Shown here: piece after piece, positions 6,469-10,096 of the stretch | Layout of the letters: every line of letters starts with the position of its first letter | How positions within the stretch are numbered: the stretch's first letter is position 1 | Assembly (NCBI GenBank): GCA_016844625.1 | Contig: JAERMN010000075.1 | Location: forward strand, 1 to 10,096 | Reading direction: 5' to 3' | DNA from: Deltaproteobacteria bacterium | GTDB lineage: Bacteria > Desulfobacterota > Binatia > UBA9968 | DNA: 10,096 nt | Position numbers and translations under genes: made by a program | Notes under the pieces: model-generated | Told to the model about the DNA's origin: nothing | Databases searched by the model: none | Seen by the model: only the letters and a program-made list of their open reading frames with translations

Positions 6469-7336
6469 GGCTGGCGTTGATTCCCAAACGAAAGGAACGC
6501 ATTTGACGGGCCTTAACGGCATCCAAGCGCTTCGATTCAGAAAGAACACTTTCGATCAAGTCGCGTTTGCCTTGCCGCTCGGCAAAATTGACGCCCAGAT
6601 AAGTTTTGACGAAAAACAATTTCTCGACCCGGCGCAAATAACCTCCGAAGGTACGGTTGAGCTGCACCAAGTTCTTCATTCGCCGGGCCGGACTCAATAT
6701 TGTGGAGCGCCTCACCCCTTCCAGATCCAGCAGAAACAGCTGCACCGACTTGCTCGAATCCTCCGCGACCGCCAAAATATTCGCGTCCTTCAAATCATTG
6801 TGGTAGACCTGCTGGCCGTGCAGCGCAGTGAATAAACTCGCCAACTCCGCCAGGAAGCGCCGTCGCGACCTAAATCCCTCTTTGCCCGGCAGACTCTTCA
6901 GTTCGTCGCGCCAGTACGCGTCGACGGTTTTGCCGCCGGCGATTTCCTCCGAAATAAAAAAACTCTTGGTCAACGCGCCGCGTTGGCGATTTTCCACCGC
7001 GGCTATCGGTGTAGCGATGGGAATTTTCACCGCGTTTAATATCGCCGCACCCGCAAGCGCGCGGAACGCGCCCGAACGCATGAGCGGCGAAATAATTTTG
7101 TAGCGCAGCGAAAACGCGTTGTATCGTTTCACATAAAGCGAGTGAGAAGCGCCGGCGACTTGGAGATTTATTCGACCGACCTTAATTTTCCTCTGATCCT
7201 TGATGACCTCAGACCGCGGCTCGGCAAACAACTTGTCGGCATCGGCCAAACGCTCGATGAATTGTTTGTCGGCAAAGCGCCGATCGATCCAGATGACGGC
7301 GTTTTCTAGTTTGTACAAGATGAAATTAGGAAACAT
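6461..7336 (-). CDS. Kdo/WaaP-family lipopolysaccharide kinase (second copy, divergent)
   Basis: A protein-kinase-like fold of 291 residues (start at 7336) of the family that phosphorylates Kdo or heptose in the LPS inner core at the cytoplasmic membrane, using ATP. LYVKRYN (67-73) supplies the likely ATP lysine K70; FISEEIAG (127-134) fits the hinge region. The catalytic loop is YHNDLKDANIL (178-188), with D181, K183 and N186, and the metal aspartate D204 lies in LLDLEGVRR (202-210). After this come NLVQLNRTFG and a basic C-terminus, as in this family. The loop reads HND where HGD is common. The frame is open to 7450, but that would overlap the upstream GT4 by 125 bases; the ATG at 7336 overlaps by 11 and leaves all motifs intact. 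An ATG at 7378 is also possible. It is clearly different from the kinase at 9237-10088. The phosphorylated sugar is unknown. Confidence 0.85.
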   Translation of the reverse strand: MFPNFILYKLENAVIWIDRRFADKQFIERLADADKLFAEPRSEVIKDQRKIKVGRINLQVAGASHSLYVKRYNAFSLRYKIISPLMRSGAFRALAGAAILNAVKIPIATPIAAVENRQRGALTKSFFISEEIAGGKTVDAYWRDELKSLPGKEGFRSRRRFLAELASLFTALHGQQVYHNDLKDANILAVAEDSSKSVQLFLLDLEGVRRSTILSPARRMKNLVQLNRTFGGYLRRVEKLFFVKTYLGVNFAERQGKRDLIESVLSESKRLDAVKARQMRSFRLGINASHG

Positions 7337-8480
7337 TGGCGCTACCCGGCGCGCGGCAAACTCGACGCAAAAGCGCATCGAGTCGGCGAAAATGCTCGTC
7401 CCAAGAATACTGTACGCCAATGTTTCTAGCTTCCTGCTTGAGCGCGTCATCGCCCGACTTGCTCAATAGATCTAGAAGTTTCCGAGCTAGTTCGTCGGCA
7501 TCGTCCGGCCTGTCGACAATGCCAGAGGCCAATCGACCTTTGAGAATTTCGGCGGCACCGACCTGAGCGCTCACCAGAACCGGCAAACCTGACCCGAGCG
7601 CTTCTAGGACAACGTTGCCGAAAGCCTCTTGCAGCGAAGGCAGGGCGACGATATCGGCCGCGCCATAATAAGTTTCAATATCTTCTTGCCGTCCGGTAAA
7701 GATAATTTTCCCTGGAGCAATTGAATCAGCCGAAGATCGATATCGCCCCATTCTCGCGTCGTCCCCGACCACCAGCAAATACACGCCCGCTAGTTTGGGT
7801 GAACTCCACAGCGGTAGAAGCCGGTCCAACCCCTTGCGGCGAAAACCGCTGCCGACAAACAAAACGACCGGCTTGTCTAGTGGAATCTGCCAGCGCGCGC
7901 GCACGGATTTGAGCGATTCGGCGCGCTTCCCCGGATGAAAACGCACAGTGTCGACGCCGTTATAAAGCACCTCGACAGCGGCGCCATCGACGGCGTAGTT
8001 CGCCATGATATCGCGCTTCACTTCGGCCGAAACCGCGACGATTTTTTTAGCTCGTGCAGCAGCGAACTGGCGCCGTTCCAGCGCTAAGAGGCTACGATGG
8101 TACACGCTAATCCCTTGCCACAAACGGCGCCTTAACCCGCCTTCCTGCCCCAGCCGCTTGAGAAAACCGCGGTGCGTGCCGCCGCCGCAACGGAGCACAT
8201 CCTGATCAAGCATTCGGCCAAAACTCACGACCACGTCGCAGCCGATCTGCCTGATGACCGAGGGCACTTGGAATGCATAACTCCACATGCGCAGCGTTCG
8301 CCCAAACGGCACGACGCCAACACGGTGCGCGGTGACACCTGTGGGCGCGGCCACGCCGTATTCGCTACAAAACAAATGGACCTCATGACCTAGATCGCGA
8401 AGCCCTTCGGCGGTTTTGTAAAGATCCCGTTCCGTTCCGCCCTTCAGATCGAGTCGTTTATGCGCCAGGGCGATTTTCAC
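7326..8480 (-). CDS. GT4 family glycosyltransferase, WaaG-like
   Basis: A GT-B glycosyltransferase of 384 residues when started at the GTG at 8480. The N-terminal half has IALAHKRLDLKGGTERDLYK (3-22), with the donor-proximal GG at 14-15, typical of LPS core hexosyltransferases such as WaaG. The C-terminal half shows LYNGVDTVRFHPG (172-184), VVLFVGSGFRRKGLDRLL (205-222), VVGDD (237-241), FTGRQEDIETYY (261-272) and the E-x7-E motif in LQEAFGNVVLEAL (283-295, E285 and E293). It would add a sugar with retention of configuration to a lipid-linked core acceptor at the inner face of the membrane. The open frame continues 37 codons upstream to 8591, but that stretch is rich in Arg and Cys, lies wholly over the methyltransferase, and does not resemble the family, so I reject it. 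The GTG start overlaps the methyltransferase by 23 bases. A neighbouring kinase supports a role in LPS core synthesis. Confidence 0.88.
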   Translation of the reverse strand: MKIALAHKRLDLKGGTERDLYKTAEGLRDLGHEVHLFCSEYGVAAPTGVTAHRVGVVPFGRTLRMWSYAFQVPSVIRQIGCDVVVSFGRMLDQDVLRCGGGTHRGFLKRLGQEGGLRRRLWQGISVYHRSLLALERRQFAAARAKKIVAVSAEVKRDIMANYAVDGAAVEVLYNGVDTVRFHPGKRAESLKSVRARWQIPLDKPVVLFVGSGFRRKGLDRLLPLWSSPKLAGVYLLVVGDDARMGRYRSSADSIAPGKIIFTGRQEDIETYYGAADIVALPSLQEAFGNVVLEALGSGLPVLVSAQVGAAEILKGRLASGIVDRPDDADELARKLLDLLSKSGDDALKQEARNIGVQYSWDEHFRRLDALLRRVCRAPGSANVS

Positions 8481-9195
8481 GTCTTCGAGCTTTAACGACG
8501 ATGTTATCCGACAACAGTAACGCGGGGTTGAATAGATAAGAAAGAATCTGCCAATTGTAGCGCCGCTGAACCGGGTCCTTCTCCGCCCCAATCACCGCGA
8601 CCAGACTAAACGGCCACATGAACGGCCAAAACAGCAACATAAAAAGCCGCGCCGCGAATTTGACTCTGGTTTTCCTGAGCTCGACGACTTCAAAGCCATA
8701 GTGAAACAGCAAATAATAAAGCTCGTAAAAATGCAGCAAATAAATATTCGGCGCCTGCCCTGGCTTGCTGGTGTAATGCGCCGGGCGCACCCGGCCGCGG
8801 AGAAATCCGGTAAACAGAAAGCGCACCCGGGACATCATGTTGAGAATATTCGGCGTGCTGATCAGCACGACGCCATTGGGTTTGAGCACCCGGGCAATTT
8901 CACGGATGAGTTGTGGTTGGTTTTCGATATGCTCGATCACCTCGACTAAATCGACGGCATCGAAGCTCGCCGAGCGAAACGGCAGCAGCGCATTCAGATC
9001 GACTCCGGCAACCCGCAGAGCGCCGGCCATTTCCGGCGGCACCGTGTAATCGGTGGCAACCACCTGATAACCCAATTTGGCGAGCATCGCCGCGGTATGA
9101 CCGCCGCCACAGCTTAGGTCCAAGACTTTTTTATCGCGCGCGTCTTCACTCGACCAAGCGGCAGATACCGAGTCGAAGATCGAATTATTAGGCAT
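8458..9195 (-). CDS. Class I SAM-dependent methyltransferase
   Basis: A 245-residue Rossmann-fold methyltransferase of the Methyltransf_11/UbiG-like group. Motif I is VLDLSCGGGHTAAML (24-38) with the G-rich turn 30-32, D49 in VVATDYT is the acidic residue expected to bind the SAM ribose, PFRSASFDAV (72-81) is motif II, and EVIEHIENQPQ (85-95) and LKPNGVVLISTPN (104-116) follow. A hydrophobic, Trp- and Phe-rich patch (FMLLFWPFMWPFSLVAVIG, about 180-198) suggests membrane contact. In this setting it probably methylates a sugar or lipid-linked intermediate of the surface glycan; the acceptor is not readable. The start is an ATG 41 bases after the upstream kinase stop. In-frame TGA lies just upstream, so no longer form exists, although no clear Shine-Dalgarno is present. 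It begins close to motif I, shorter at the N-terminus than many relatives. Confidence 0.88.
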   Translation of the reverse strand: MPNNSIFDSVSAAWSSEDARDKKVLDLSCGGGHTAAMLAKLGYQVVATDYTVPPEMAGALRVAGVDLNALLPFRSASFDAVDLVEVIEHIENQPQLIREIARVLKPNGVVLISTPNILNMMSRVRFLFTGFLRGRVRPAHYTSKPGQAPNIYLLHFYELYYLLFHYGFEVVELRKTRVKFAARLFMLLFWPFMWPFSLVAVIGAEKDPVQRRYNWQILSYLFNPALLLSDNIVVKARRRENRPGA

Positions 9196-9218
9196 GGTTA
9201 GTCAAATACGGGTTGCCG

Positions 9219-9235
9219 GTGAATTTGAAATTCAC
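9219..9235. repeat. Perfect 17-base interrupted palindrome in the intergenic gap
   Basis: The plus strand reads GTGAATTTGAAATTCAC. Eight-base arms (GTGAATTT and AAATTCAC) are perfectly complementary around one central base. It starts one base after the stop codon of the upstream kinase and ends 23 bases before the methyltransferase ATG, thus lying wholly in the 41-base gap 9196-9236. In RNA it could form a 7-base-pair stem with a 3-base loop, AU-rich and without a U-tract, so it is a poor terminator. It could equally be a binding site for a dimeric regulator or an RNA processing or stability element. Its function is inferred, not shown. Confidence 0.6.
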
Positions 9236-9236
9236 A

Positions 9237-10088
9237 TCACCGGGCCACTTCGGGAACCCATCGCATGAGCTTACGAAAGCTTAGGTCCGAATCGACGCCG
9301 TCAACGTCCCGGCGCCGCATTCTGGTTTTCTTTTCCAGCCAGCGAGCGAGCTGCCGGCTACCCCGGGACAGACGCTCTTCGCCCAGATAGGCGTGCAAAA
9401 AACGCATCCTGTCTTGGAGCAAAATATCCGGCAGCGGCAAGCGATTGAGCTGAATCAAATTGCGCTTCCACAACGATTGCCGTAACCACGACGGATAGCG
9501 CCGGGTTCGATCGTTATCCATGAAATAAAAATTCAAACGACCGGAACCCTCGGCTTCGACGAAAATATTCGACGCCACCAAATCGCCATGAACAAATCCC
9601 AACTGATGAAAGCGCCGAATCAGGTGCGCCAATTGCTTGAGGCTTTCCCACTTACGCGCCGGCGACACGTTTGGCGCTTTTTGGTTGCAATGCAAAAATA
9701 TTGGCGCCGGCGCGCCGCCGACCTTCTCGGTCAAAACAAACTCGCGCTTGGCGATGCGCCAGCCGCCCTCACAGCCTACGGCAATCGTTAGTGGAACTCT
9801 GAATCCAGCGTTGCCGAGGGCGATTCCCTGGCGCCAAAAACATTGCGCCCGGCTGTGGCGCAGCTGATCCTTGGCCGCCGCCGACACATCGCGCCGATGA
9901 AAAATTTTTAAAAAGTAATGTTTCGCGACGCCATCGATCTGGCCCGACAACGGCAACGTTTGCGGATGGCGCGCGGCAGCTTGTGCACGCACAACGTTCA
10001 AGACTTGGTTCTGCAGTGCGCTATTCCACCGATCAGGAAGCGCGCGCAGGCGCCAACCGTCGGCGGAATAACTTCGGTAGTCAGCCAA
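9237..10088 (-). CDS. Kdo/WaaP-family lipopolysaccharide kinase, possibly incomplete at the N-terminus
   Basis: A kinase-like protein of 283 residues as seen. It should phosphorylate Kdo or heptose of the LPS inner core with ATP. YFLKIFHRR (58-66) supplies the probable ATP lysine K61; VLTEKVGG (118-125) fits the hinge. The catalytic loop FVHGDLVASNIFV (165-177) has H167, D169 and N174, and YFMDNDRTRR (188-197) carries the metal-binding D191. The stretch LWKRNLIQLNRLPLPD after this is typical of the family, and a basic C-terminus follows. The frame begins with a TTG at 10088 and stays open to the window edge 8 bases beyond (codons GCG and GCC), so the true start may lie outside. It differs strongly from the kinase at 6461-7336, being the more canonical of the two (HGD loop). 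It is the first visible gene of the operon; no promoter can be assigned. Confidence 0.85.
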   Translation of the reverse strand: MADYRSYSADGWRLRALPDRWNSALQNQVLNVVRAQAAARHPQTLPLSGQIDGVAKHYFLKIFHRRDVSAAAKDQLRHSRAQCFWRQGIALGNAGFRVPLTIAVGCEGGWRIAKREFVLTEKVGGAPAPIFLHCNQKAPNVSPARKWESLKQLAHLIRRFHQLGFVHGDLVASNIFVEAEGSGRLNFYFMDNDRTRRYPSWLRQSLWKRNLIQLNRLPLPDILLQDRMRFLHAYLGEERLSRGSRQLARWLEKKTRMRRRDVDGVDSDLSFRKLMRWVPEVAR

Positions 10089-10096
10089 CGCGGCCA

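Noticed and set aside
7337..7450. 38-codon N-terminal extension of the second LPS kinase
   Set aside because: It overlaps the end of the GT4 gene by over 100 bases and has no ribosome site; the ATG at 7336 fits the short-overlap pattern of the operon. Not fully excluded, as an ATG at 7378 also exists.
8481..8591. 37-codon N-terminal extension of the GT4 glycosyltransferase
   Set aside because: It lies entirely over the methyltransferase gene, is Arg/Cys-rich and unlike the family; the GTG at 8480 begins the conserved first beta strand exactly.

Overview
The window is a tightly packed segment of a Gram-negative surface-polysaccharide locus (LPS core and/or O-antigen/capsule). I count ten protein genes, all on the minus strand, so transcription runs from high to low coordinates. 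The two outer genes touch or approach the window edges. Gaps between genes are at most about 41 bases and many neighbours overlap by 1 to 23 bases, so this looks like one long operon. I see no tRNA, rRNA, insertion sequence, CRISPR array or convincing terminator. The two Kdo/WaaP-type kinases and the WaaG-like glycosyltransferase point to an LPS-bearing bacterium, probably a proteobacterium or a related uncultured lineage. The GC content looks moderately high. I cannot name the genus.

Layout in order of transcription. (1) 10088-9237: a Kdo/WaaP-family lipopolysaccharide kinase, possibly continuing past the right edge. (2) 9195-8458: a SAM-dependent methyltransferase. (3) 8480-7326: a GT4 (WaaG-like) glycosyltransferase. 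(4) 7336-6461: a second, divergent Kdo/WaaP-family kinase. (5) 6468-4939: a multi-spanning GT39/ArnT-type membrane glycosyltransferase. (6) 4903-3986 and (7) 3993-3076: two GT2 glycosyltransferases. (8) 3063-2026: a CapE/FnlA/WbjB-type UDP-GlcNAc 4,6-dehydratase. (9) 2021-1113: an RmlD-superfamily 4-keto-sugar reductase. (10) 1113-706: a stand-alone cupin closely resembling the C-terminal domain of CapF. (11) 699-1: a further GT2 glycosyltransferase cut by the left edge; with it the total is eleven reading frames, ten complete or nearly complete and this one clearly truncated.

How they fit together: genes 8 to 10 form a nucleotide-sugar module. In Staphylococcus aureus CapE/CapF/CapG make UDP-N-acetyl-L-fucosamine, and CapF is one protein with an SDR reductase domain followed by a cupin epimerase domain. 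Here the same two activities appear to be encoded by two genes that overlap by one base (TGATG), and the reductase half is of the RmlD type. The GT2, GT4 and GT39 enzymes would assemble or decorate the glycan, and the two kinases would phosphorylate LPS core sugars. A CapG/FnlC-like 2-epimerase, a flippase and a polymerase are not in the window and may lie beyond its edges.

The best leads are the split CapF-like module, the pair of non-identical LPS kinases in one operon, and a perfect 17-base interrupted palindrome in the only larger gap of the right half. I found no clearly new type of system.
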